Positions 43,806-51,234 of a stretch of DNA of 64,000 bases are shown here, one piece after another. Position 1 is the first letter of the stretch. Every line of letters begins with the position of its first letter. The notes under the pieces were generated by a model. That model was not told the DNA's origin and did no database searches. It saw only the letters and a program-made list of their open reading frames with translations. Made by a program: the position numbers and the translations under genes. The stretch is taken from NCBI GenBank assembly GCA_016712675.1, contig JADJQR010000001.1, forward strand, positions 4,526,001 to 4,590,000, in the 5' to 3' direction. Source of the stretch: a bacterium. GTDB taxonomy: Bacteria; Krumholzibacteriota; Krumholzibacteriia; LZORAL124-64-63.

Positions 43806-45138
43806 TGCCCATGTCTCCTTCGATATCGAGTAGGAGAAACCGGTCCCAGGCGGGCGTGTCGTGCGTCGTCGCCGCCAACAGCGCCAGCCCGATTCCCGCT
43901 GCTCCCGTCAACACTCCAGGCGTGGACTGCCATCGCGCCTTGCGATAGAGGGAGATGTTGTATTCCAGGAAGCCGGCCAGTCCCGCGTCGTCCGTGCGCA
44001 TCCGGAGGCAGCGGTCAAACCAGTAGCGAGCGGCGCCTGAGAACTCTGCCCGGCCGGTTGCCTGGTAGAATCGGTTGTAGATATGACCGAGACCAGACGC
44101 ACCGTGGCAAATTCCCGGATCAACGACCCCGGTCATGTGCGGATCCACGGACAACGACTGCGAAGCGAGTTCGAAAGCGCGATCCGCGTGGTCCCGGAAA
44201 CCTCCGATCTTGGCGGCCGAGTAGACAGCCAGCGAGACGCCGACGTCACCGTAGCACCAGGCCTGCCTCGAATCCCGCTTTTCGTCTGCTTGGTCGCCGG
44301 CGGGACGCCAGAGGGGAAATCGCGACGGTTCGGCCGTTGGTCGACGTTGCTTCCAGAGCCAGCGTGCGGCCCGATCGAACAGGTCCGCCGTACCCGCCGG
44401 AGCCCCATCCCACGCCGCGGCTCGCCCCAGCAGGCCTACCACCCCGGGGGTGCCGTGCGCTACTCCCAGGTTGTAGTATCCGAGCGGATACATGCGACGC
44501 TGCTCCGGGTTCATGAGACGGGGTCCGGTCAGCCAGGCAGCTCCGTCATCATGGAATTCGACCATTTCCGACAAGCGATCGATCACGGCCGACAGGCCCG
44601 CCGCGGCGGCGCGGCGCGGAAGCCGCTCAAGGAAATACAGGCCTACTCCGACCCATCCACTCACCAGGTCGAACTGGACATCAGCGGGGGCCGCGGTCGC
44701 GAAATGCACGAGCAGGTCGTCCGCGTCCTCGAGCAGGTTCTCCTGGTCGCCGAAGACACGCGCTTGAATATGCTGGGTGGCCCAGCCGACACCCGGCAGT
44801 CCACTGAAGTAAGTGAAGTTATCGACACCCAGCTGCAGGTGTGAAAACTCCTCTTCGAGCAAGGCGATGGCAGCAGCCTTGATATTCTCCCCACCAAAGG
44901 CCTGGTGGTAGTATGCCAAGAAGAGGGAGATCCCCGCGACCCCGTCGGCCAGGCCATGGCAGTACGATGTCCGGGGCACCTCGGCCCAGGACCACTGAGT
45001 CGGTTCCGCCAATTGCCATTCGCTCACGGGCGCGCTGAAGAAACGCGCGAGATCGTGAATGACCTCCAGATAGGGCTTGGCCTCGTCCCCACTGAAGATG
45101 GGTCTCCACGCGGGTCTTGACTTCTGATTGTTACCCAA
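43795..45138 (-). CDS. lanC: Lanthipeptide cyclase (LanC)
   Basis: 447 residues from a TTG with GGAAG 7 bp upstream; family length is 400-450. The frame is open much further upstream through the precursor gene, but that extension has no LanC similarity. Motifs: TSYCHGLADGVAGISLFLAY near 59, VAHGTPGVVGLL near 230, the zinc-ligand motif WCYGDVGVSLAVY near 293 and ICHGASGLGHIYNRFYQATG near 343. LanC adds cysteine thiols onto dehydro-residues to form lanthionine rings. It lies between the precursor and lanB in one operon. Confidence 0.88.
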   Translation of the reverse strand: MGNNQKSRPAWRPIFSGDEAKPYLEVIHDLARFFSAPVSEWQLAEPTQWSWAEVPRTSYCHGLADGVAGISLFLAYYHQAFGGENIKAAAIALLEEEFSHLQLGVDNFTYFSGLPGVGWATQHIQARVFGDQENLLEDADDLLVHFATAAPADVQFDLVSGWVGVGLYFLERLPRRAAAAGLSAVIDRLSEMVEFHDDGAAWLTGPRLMNPEQRRMYPLGYYNLGVAHGTPGVVGLLGRAAAWDGAPAGTADLFDRAARWLWKQRRPTAEPSRFPLWRPAGDQADEKRDSRQAWCYGDVGVSLAVYSAAKIGGFRDHADRAFELASQSLSVDPHMTGVVDPGICHGASGLGHIYNRFYQATGRAEFSGAARYWFDRCLRMRTDDAGLAGFLEYNISLYRKARWQSTPGVLTGAAGIGLALLAATTHDTPAWDRFLLLDIEGDMGSVG

Positions 45139-45302
45139 CTCGGGACTTCCGATGCCAGCCGGCGGTTCTGCATCAACGGGGCAATGGTCGAAGCAATCCC
45201 AAGTGCTCAGGCCACCGCCGCAAAAAGGGTCGCCCCGCGCGCCGAAGGCGCTGGTACCAGCGGCACGAGGGGCGCTCCCGAAATCTCGACGCTGCCGAAT
45301 TC
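45139..45302 (-). other. Cys-containing spacer between lanA and lanC
   Basis: 164 bp. In the lanC frame it reads GDPFCGGGLSTWDCFDHCPV, with three Cys and Ser/Thr, resembling a core peptide. No start codon or leader precedes it, so I do not call a second precursor. Confidence 0.35.
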
Positions 45303-45506
45303 CTAATTGGTGGTCGTGTAGCAGCCGCCCAAATCGCACGAACCGCAAGTCTGGGACTGCGTGGGCGGGATGCAATCGCACACCCAGGTGCCGTTGATGA
45401 TCATCGTCGCCATGATCGGCTCCTTCGGCCTCGCGCCGGCGACGTTCTGCAGCTCGTCGAACGAGAGTTGCCGGATGGATTCGCGTTTTAACGTCAACTT
45501 CTTCAT
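45303..45506 (-). CDS. lanA: Lanthipeptide precursor peptide
   Basis: 67 residues, first gene of the minus-strand run, with GGAGAAGGG about 7 bp upstream of its ATG. The leader MKKLTLKRESIRQLSFDELQ plus NVAGA ends in a Gly-Ala double-glycine-type site, matching the C39 protease of the adjacent transporter. The predicted core (about 42 residues) holds five cysteines (C43, C45, C54, C57, C62 of the precursor) and nine Ser/Thr, in TWVCDC, SQTCGSC and GGCYTTTN. That gives material for up to five thioether rings. No homologue is recognised by eye. Core boundaries are inferred. Confidence 0.85.
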   Translation of the reverse strand: MKKLTLKRESIRQLSFDELQNVAGARPKEPIMATMIINGTWVCDCIPPTQSQTCGSCDLGGCYTTTN

Positions 45507-45868
45507 GGGACCCTTCTCCTTGATCTCGCGAACAATCGTCCTCTGGCGGAGCTTCCGAATTGACGCTCAACCACTTCCGGAGCCAGTTCATTCTAGAGGT
45601 TTGGCGGACTGGGTGTCAACTCCTGCCGCGCAAGAAATCCTTACACCGCGGCTCATGGCGCCCGGATGATCCGCTCGCCGTCCTTCTGCGCCGCTGCGTG
45701 CGCGCTCATCGTCAGCATCGGCTTGCGCAACGTCACGGCGTGTAAGACACTCACTGTCGGCCTCTTCGTTCGTGGCTGAGGTGTGGGCAACACCATTGGG
45801 CCCCGGGTGCTGGATCCGCTCGACTGCCAACCGAGAATGGCGCCCGCTCGGACCATGGTCCCGGGAGT
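45507..45868. other. Divergent regulatory region of the lanthipeptide locus
   Basis: 362 bp between lanA (minus) and the exporter gene (plus). It carries a near-consensus sigma-70 promoter for the minus-strand operon and GGGAGT before the exporter ATG. No regulator gene is present within the locus. Confidence 0.65.
45590..45619 (-). promoter_or_regulatory. Sigma-70 promoter of the lanthipeptide operon
   Basis: On the minus strand TTGACA (45614-45619, consensus) and TAGAAT (45590-45595, one mismatch) are 18 bp apart. Transcription would start near 45583, leaving a 5' leader of about 75 nt before lanA. Confidence 0.75.
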
Positions 45869-48034
45869 ATGATGCGATTCCCCAATGTCTTGAGGCTGTT
45901 TGATCGCAGACGCTCGTTGGTCTACGTGCAGCAGACAACGAACTCGGACTGCGGTGCCGCCAGTCTCGCCATGGTCCTCAGATACCACGGCTCCCCGGTT
46001 CCGCTTGAGGAGTTGCAGCGGCATCTGGAGTTGAATCGCGACGGTGCGAACGCCAAAGGCCTGATCGAGACTGCCGGCATCTACTCGCTCGACGGGACCG
46101 GCGTCTCGCTCGGAGTCGCCGATCTCGACGCCCTCCCTTCCGCGAGCATCCTGCACTGGGACTTCGAGCACTTCGTTGTCTTCGAGCGCTTCGATGGCCG
46201 CTCTGTCCGGATTGTCGATCCTGCCCGTGGTCGCCAACAGATAACCCTGGAGGAGTTCGGGGCGAGATTCACCGGCGTCGCGCTCGTGTTCGAACCGGGC
46301 GAGGGATTCCAGACGCGCCGCCTCCGCGTCGACAAGACCTGGAGCTACTTCCGGCGCGTGCTCGCCGACTCGGATGTATTGATCAAGGTCTTCGTCGTAT
46401 CCTGCATATTGCAGGTTGTCGGGTTGGGATTGCCCATTCTCACCGGAATGCTGGTCGATCGCGTCCTGCCCGACAAGCGCATGGGACTGCTCTACATCTT
46501 GACCGGGAGCTTCGCGCTGCTCGTTGCCTACCGCTTCGTGTGCACGCTTCTGCGGAATCTGATGCTGACTCATCTGAGTAACCGGGTCGACGCCAAGATG
46601 ACGAGTGAATTTCTCGATCATCTGCTTGATCTGCCGCTGACCTTCTTCAAGGTCAGGTCGACCGGCGACCTCATCATGCGGGTGTCCAGCAATTCTGCGG
46701 TTCGTGGAATCGTCACTTCGAGTACCTTGTCCGGGACGCTCGACGGGATTCTTGTCGTCACATATCTCGTCGTCATTCTGATGATCAGCCCCACGATCGG
46801 TCTCATTGTCCTGGGGTTGGGACTTCTCCGCGTTGCAGTCTACCTCGCAAGTTGGCGTCGAGTCCGAGAACTGATGGACCAGGAGCTGGCCTGCAGCGCG
46901 ACCTTGAGCGGCTATCAGGTACAGTTCTTCAACGGGATCGAAACCCTGAAGGGTCTCGGGCTCGAACGTCTGGCCTACGAGCGCTGGTTGGGCTATTTCG
47001 TGGACGTGCTCAACGTCCGGGTCTCCAAGGGTCGGCTCGACGCGGGGGTCCAGGCGCTGATCGACGGCTTGAGCTTCGGATCGCCGATCGTCATTCTCCT
47101 GGTGGGGACGAAGATGACGATCGAAGGAGACATGTCGTTGGGTACGATGTTGGCCCTGAATGCCCTGGCCGCGGGCTTCCTGGCGCCCGTGTCGTCGCTC
47201 ATCAACAGCGGAATCGCGTTCCAACAGCTCGGTTCGTACGTGGAGCGCCTTGACGACGTCCTGGTGCAAGAGAAGGAACAGGATGCTTCGCAGGTCCAGG
47301 CCGTTGAAGATCTTGCCGGCAACGTCGAATTGCGGGGCGTGTCGTTCCGCTACTCCAGCTTCAGTCCATGGATCGTTCGTGACATTGACCTGACGATTCA
47401 TGCGGGTCAGCAGATCGCAATCGTGGGCAGGTCCGGAGCAGGCAAGTCAACCCTGGCCGGGCTCATCCTTGGACTCTACCGCCCGACGTCGGGGCAGGTC
47501 TTCTTCGACGGTCGGCCGCTTGCCGAATTGGACCTGAAGTCCGTTCGTCGCCGGGTCGGAGCCGTGTCTCAGAGCACCCACCTCTTCGGCGGGACGATCC
47601 TGAACAACATCACGATGGACGACGTCGATGTGTCGATGGAAGCGGTCGTTGCCGCGGCCATGCAGGCTCAGGTCCATGAGGAGATCATGGCCATGCCGCT
47701 CAACTACCGGACCCTCTTGTCGCCCGACGGACAGTCGCTGTCGGGAGGTCAACGGCAGCGGATCGCGATCGCCCGGGCCCTGGTAAGATCGCCTGCGATT
47801 CTGGTCTTCGATGAAGCGACGAGTTCACTGGACGTAGAGAACGAGGCAAAGGTCCAGCGCGCGTTGGATTCGCTTGGTTGCACCAGGATCGTGATCGCCC
47901 ATCGCTTGAGCACGATTCGTCATTCCGATGTCATCGTGGTCATTGACGACGGCCGTATCGTTGAATCGGGAACCCACGTCGAGTTGCTCGCGAAGCGCGG
48001 ACACTATGCCGAACTCGTGTCGGGACAGCAATAG
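45869..48034 (+). CDS. C39-peptidase ABC transporter (PCAT, leader-cleaving exporter)
   Basis: 721 residues. The C39 protease domain (about 15-135) has Cys28 in QQTTNSDCGAASLAMVLRYH, His101 in DFEHFVVF and Asp117 in RIVDPARG. A membrane domain follows (about 165-450, LPLTFFKVRSTGDLIMRVSS). The nucleotide-binding domain has Walker A GRSGAGKST (about 520), signature LSGGQRQRIAIARAL (about 624), Walker B ILVFDEAT and the H-loop VIAHRLST. PCATs cut double-glycine leaders and export the core. Class I lanthipeptides usually use separate LanP and LanT, so this pairing is noteworthy. The stop codon lies 2 bp before an IS. Confidence 0.93.
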   Translation: MMRFPNVLRLFDRRRSLVYVQQTTNSDCGAASLAMVLRYHGSPVPLEELQRHLELNRDGANAKGLIETAGIYSLDGTGVSLGVADLDALPSASILHWDFEHFVVFERFDGRSVRIVDPARGRQQITLEEFGARFTGVALVFEPGEGFQTRRLRVDKTWSYFRRVLADSDVLIKVFVVSCILQVVGLGLPILTGMLVDRVLPDKRMGLLYILTGSFALLVAYRFVCTLLRNLMLTHLSNRVDAKMTSEFLDHLLDLPLTFFKVRSTGDLIMRVSSNSAVRGIVTSSTLSGTLDGILVVTYLVVILMISPTIGLIVLGLGLLRVAVYLASWRRVRELMDQELACSATLSGYQVQFFNGIETLKGLGLERLAYERWLGYFVDVLNVRVSKGRLDAGVQALIDGLSFGSPIVILLVGTKMTIEGDMSLGTMLALNALAAGFLAPVSSLINSGIAFQQLGSYVERLDDVLVQEKEQDASQVQAVEDLAGNVELRGVSFRYSSFSPWIVRDIDLTIHAGQQIAIVGRSGAGKSTLAGLILGLYRPTSGQVFFDGRPLAELDLKSVRRRVGAVSQSTHLFGGTILNNITMDDVDVSMEAVVAAAMQAQVHEEIMAMPLNYRTLLSPDGQSLSGGQRQRIAIARALVRSPAILVFDEATSSLDVENEAKVQRALDSLGCTRIVIAHRLSTIRHSDVIVVIDDGRIVESGTHVELLAKRGHYAELVSGQQ

Positions 48035-48036
48035 GT

Positions 48037-48058
48037 GAGTTGTGCCGTCGAAATTGTG
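48037..48058. repeat. IS left inverted repeat
   Basis: 22 bp, GAGTTGTGCCGTCG then AAATTGTG, inverted match to 49233-49254 with one mismatch. Confidence 0.85.
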
Positions 48059-48086
48059 CCCGGCCCGGCAGTTGCCCGGGCCGGGC
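48058..48086 (+). promoter_or_regulatory. Hairpin occluding the transposase start
   Basis: GCCCGGCCCGG and CCGGGCCGGGC form a perfect 11-bp stem ending one base before the transposase ATG. Transcripts reading in from the exporter gene would fold this stem over the initiation region, a known way for IS elements to prevent translation from outside transcripts. The role here is inferred. Confidence 0.5.
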
Positions 48087-49187
48087 ATGAACACGACCCC
48101 CGACATCTTCACGCCGCCCCACTGCCCCAACCCCAAGTGCCGCTTCCACAGCCACTTCGACCCCCAGTGGCGCTTCAAGCGCATCGGCTACCACTGGAGT
48201 CACTGCCAGCGAAAGCGTATCCCCAGGTTCCTCTGCCACCACTGCCGACGCTCCTTCAGCACCCAGACCTTCAGCACCTCCTACTGGCTGAAGCGCCCCG
48301 ACATCCTGCCCCAGCTCCTGACCAAGACCATCGGCGGCATGGCCAACCGCCAGATCGCCCGTGACCTGCACGTCGCGCCCTCGACCGTCGACCGGCAGCT
48401 CAGCCGCCTCGGACGCCACTGCCTGCTGTTCCACGCCGCGATGATGGCCAATGCCAAGCCCGTATCCGTCGCCGCCATCGACGGTTTCGTCTCCTTCGAG
48501 CACTCCCAGTTCTGGCCCTTCCACCATCACCTGGCGGTCGAGCCGACGTCCGACCTCATCGCCTACTTCACCGACAGCGAGGTCCGCCGGTCCGGTTCGA
48601 TGACCCCGGCCCAGAAGCGCAAGCGTGAGCGGCTCGAGGCGCTGTTCGGCCGGCCCGACCCGAAGGCGGTGCTGAAGGACGTGACCCACCTGCTGGAGGT
48701 AGTGGCCGGCAGCCAACCGCAGTTGACGGTGCTGAGCGACGAGCACAAGGCCTACCCGCAGGCGTTGCGGGGGCTGAAGTGCAAGGTGGAGCACCTGGTG
48801 ACGTCGAGCCGGGAGCGTCGTGACTCGCGCAACCGGTTGTTCCCGATCAACGTGGCGGACCTGTTGATCCGTCACAGCAGCGCGAACCACAAGCGGGAGA
48901 CGATCGCGTGGTCGAAGCGTCGGCAGTCGAGTGCGGAGCGGCTGGCGGTGTTCGTGGTGTGGCGGAACTACCTGAAGGGTCGGCGTGAGAAGGCGCGGGG
49001 TAGTCCGACGCCGGCGCAGGCTCGGGGGATGCTGGATCGTCGGCTGACGGTGGCGGATGTACTGGAGCGGCGATTGTTCGTGACCCGGATCGCGTTGCCA
49101 CGGCGGTGGGAGGAGTACTACTGGCGGCGGGTGAGCACGCGGGTGCTAGCCCGGCAGCGGGGGCATGAGCTGACGTACGCGGCGTGA
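48087..49187 (+). CDS. IS transposase, zinc-ribbon DDE type
   Basis: 366 residues from the ATG MNTTPDIFTPPHC. The N-terminus carries a zinc ribbon (CPNPKC ... CQRKRIPRFLCHHC). An HTH follows (GGMANRQIARDLHVAPSTVD), then a DDE-type core with Asp in AIDGFVSFEHS and Asp in VLSDEHKAYPQAL and a later glutamate. The zinc ribbon plus DDE pattern is like IS1/IS1595-type transposases; I cannot assign the family. The gene is intact, so the IS may be active. Confidence 0.85.
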   Translation: MNTTPDIFTPPHCPNPKCRFHSHFDPQWRFKRIGYHWSHCQRKRIPRFLCHHCRRSFSTQTFSTSYWLKRPDILPQLLTKTIGGMANRQIARDLHVAPSTVDRQLSRLGRHCLLFHAAMMANAKPVSVAAIDGFVSFEHSQFWPFHHHLAVEPTSDLIAYFTDSEVRRSGSMTPAQKRKRERLEALFGRPDPKAVLKDVTHLLEVVAGSQPQLTVLSDEHKAYPQALRGLKCKVEHLVTSSRERRDSRNRLFPINVADLLIRHSSANHKRETIAWSKRRQSSAERLAVFVVWRNYLKGRREKARGSPTPAQARGMLDRRLTVADVLERRLFVTRIALPRRWEEYYWRRVSTRVLARQRGHELTYAA

Positions 49188-49202
49188 GGGGGCGGAACGG
49201 AG

Positions 49203-49231
49203 CCGCCCGCACCGCTGAACGGTGCGGGCGG
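49203..49231 (+). terminator. Hairpin at the IS 3' end
   Basis: CCGCCCGCACCG, loop CTGAA, CGGTGCGGGCGG: a perfect 12-bp stem 16 bp after the transposase stop and just inside the right inverted repeat. Confidence 0.6.
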
Positions 49232-49232
49232 A

Positions 49233-49254
49233 CACAATCTCGACGGCACAACTC
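49233..49254. repeat. IS right inverted repeat
   Basis: CACAATCT then CGACGGCACAACTC, followed by the target duplication AATAGGT. Confidence 0.85.
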
Positions 49255-49456
49255 AATAGGTGCGAGGTCGTGACGGTCGCGCCGCCACCGCCCACCGCGT
49301 TTCCGGCACACAGGGGCCCGCGCGATCCTGATCATGGCCTCATCGGCCACCTTTGCCGGTTTCGTCGGGATTCCGCGCTTATGTGTTCACGGTTGCAGAT
49401 TTCGGCGCCGGCAGTCGGCGCCTGTTGCGAGCCCATGCCGCAAAGGAGCACGTGTC

Positions 49457-50722
49457 ATGAAGGCGTTTCTCTGCGTTGCCACCGCCGTCGCGGTGGCCGC
49501 GTTCGGGGTTGGAGGCGCGACGACGGCGTCGGCCCAATGCGAAGGGCTTTCGCCCGTTGAGTTCCACCATACGGTCAAGTACGGGATCGGCTACAACAAC
49601 CTGGGCCTGATCTCGGCACCGATCAACCTCACCCTGTGGGCGCTCGATCGTTGCGAGAGTGCCGGCGTCGAAGTCGGAGCCCTCGGCCTGTCGATACCCA
49701 TCACCCGCAACAGCAGCAACTACACGTTCGATTTCGGCGCGACTATCGTGGGCGCCGTGGGTCAGGTCCAGGATATCCTCGAAGACGGCCTTGGCGGCGC
49801 GCTGCCGACGCCTGAGATCTCGGTGAACTGCGATTATTTCCCGGTGATCGTGCACGGCCGCGGCGGGCCTTCCGCCTACGCGTTTCAGATGGGCGATCCC
49901 GGTGGCCCCGTCGTCTGGCAGGCAGAAGGCAAGCTGGAGTACTGCGATGTGGTCACCTTCACCTCGAACGAGATCACGACCGTCGAGATGCCCTACAGCC
50001 TGGGCGTGAGCCTGCTTGCCGCGGAATCATTCGGCGACCCGACCGCCACCAGGGGATTCGCCAAAGCCACGATCACGGGGTCCGTGGATGGCCACCTGGT
50101 TCTGGCGGGCGCCGACTCCGTGGAGTCCGAATCCGTGACGCCCACCGAGGTCTACATGAGCTCCTCCGGCACGGTACCCGTGGCTCTTGGCATCGGTCAG
50201 ACCCAGGTCACGATCCGCATGTCCGCCGACGTCTACATCGAAGCCGCGGCCCGCGCGGCCGGCCTTTGGGGGCTCCTCTCCGGCTCGGCGACAGCGGCCG
50301 CGCTCTGGCCCAACTCGTTCGTAATTGGGAACTTTCAGGGTGTCGGGGGCGCGCCCTTGCCGGAATCGCTGCGGATCGAAAGCGCAGTGTCGGGAATGGT
50401 CTACAAGGAGGGCGCCGGGGCTTCCGGCGCAGGCGGGGATATCGCCAGCCCCGCACTCCGGGTCCGGGCCTTTCCCAACCCGGGCGGCGGCGCCTTCTCG
50501 CTGCGCGTGGACGTACCCGGGAGCGACCCGGCCCATGTGAAGATCTACGACCTGCGCGGTCATCTGGTGCGGGAGATCGCCAGGGATCTGCTGGGCAACG
50601 ACGCGATGCTGACCTGGGACGGCAAGGACGACGATGGAACGCCCGTGGCCAGTGGCGTCTACCATGCGATCGTGTCCACGGCGTCAGCGCAGCGGGCGGC
50701 CAAGATCGTGGTGCAGCGGTAG
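49457..50722 (+). CDS. Secreted protein with C-terminal sorting module
   Basis: 421 residues from an ATG with AAAGGAG upstream. Signal peptide (ends TASAQ), then about 300 residues with no recognised fold (YGIGYNNLGLISAPINLTLW, AFQMGDPGGPVVWQAEGKLE). The C-terminal FlgD-like module has VRAFPNPGGGAFSLRVDVPG, YDLRGHLVREIARDLLG, WDGKDDDGTPVASGVYHAIV and a final KIVVQR. The usual NPFNP is NPGGG here, a divergent variant. It probably once stood next to the exporter gene, before the IS inserted. Confidence 0.72.
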   Translation: MKAFLCVATAVAVAAFGVGGATTASAQCEGLSPVEFHHTVKYGIGYNNLGLISAPINLTLWALDRCESAGVEVGALGLSIPITRNSSNYTFDFGATIVGAVGQVQDILEDGLGGALPTPEISVNCDYFPVIVHGRGGPSAYAFQMGDPGGPVVWQAEGKLEYCDVVTFTSNEITTVEMPYSLGVSLLAAESFGDPTATRGFAKATITGSVDGHLVLAGADSVESESVTPTEVYMSSSGTVPVALGIGQTQVTIRMSADVYIEAAARAAGLWGLLSGSATAAALWPNSFVIGNFQGVGGAPLPESLRIESAVSGMVYKEGAGASGAGGDIASPALRVRAFPNPGGGAFSLRVDVPGSDPAHVKIYDLRGHLVREIARDLLGNDAMLTWDGKDDDGTPVASGVYHAIVSTASAQRAAKIVVQR

Positions 50723-50878
50723 GCACCGGCGGACCGACATGCGGGCAGCAACCACGATGGCGGCGAAAGACGCCGTCGAGTGATTGCGCAGTGAACTGCT
50801 GCCGAGTTGGAGCCCTGACGCCCTGGGCCGTCTTCAGATTCTGATGGTGGTCGTGATTCACGATCGCACACACCCGAC

Positions 50879-50892
50879 TTGCGCCGGCGCAA
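50879..50892. repeat. Palindrome copy 5
   Basis: Exact TTGCGCCGGCGCAA. The palindrome extends here to 18 bp (ACTTGCGCCGGCGCAAGT, 50877-50894). It lies in a 512-bp gene-free gap. Confidence 0.85.
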
Positions 50893-51191
50893 GTGCGGGC
50901 GCTGCATTTCATCGCTTGTCCGATGGCTGCCAGATGCGGCTGCTCATGCCTCTTCCATTCCCAATCTCTCGACAATCAGTTCGCCTGTACCGGCTGTACC
51001 GGCCGACCAGGGCGCAAGAGTCGTTGACATGGATGCCACGCGGTGGTTCTTGCCGTCGGCCGCAGTTGTCAAACGGTAGTTGACTGCTCCCGGCAAACGG
51101 ACATCATCGCCCTGTTGCCCATCGGACTCCGTACGCGTACGGTAGCAGACGAGCCACTGGAACCGCGAATGCGCCGTAGGTGGTGGACTGG

Positions 51192-51215
51192 GAAGGCGGC
51201 CCGTAGGCCGCCTTC
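51192..51215 (-). terminator. Hairpin after the PEGA-like lipoprotein gene
   Basis: GAAGGCGGCC, loop CGTA, GGCCGCCTTC: a perfect 10-bp stem 20 bp beyond the minus-strand stop codon, without a T-run. Confidence 0.5.
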
Positions 51216-51234
51216 AGCCTTTCGAGCGCGCCGC

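Larger units (their letters stand above)
48037..49254 (+). mobile_element. IS element with 22-bp inverted repeats
   Basis: 1218 bp. The left repeat starts GAGTTGTGCCGTCG (48037-48058) and the right is its inverse (49233-49254), with one mismatch in 22. The flanking direct repeat AATAGGT (7 bp, or 8 with a shared C) is a target-site duplication containing the TAG stop of the exporter gene. It carries one intact transposase gene and a hairpin at each end. Confidence 0.88.
50723..51234. other. Gap with palindrome copy and a hairpin
   Basis: 512 bp without a convincing gene. It holds the 18-bp extended copy of the recurring palindrome (50877-50894) and a strong hairpin at 51192-51215. Short ORFs here lack ribosome-binding sites. 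Confidence 0.6.

Noticed and set aside
43428-44516. 362-codon plus-strand ORF in the lanB/lanC overlap
   Set aside because: Proline/arginine-rich antisense frame; lanB and lanC have full family motifs on the minus strand.
45139-45302. Second lanthipeptide precursor
   Set aside because: Cys-containing but without a leader or start codon; kept only as a low-interest observation.
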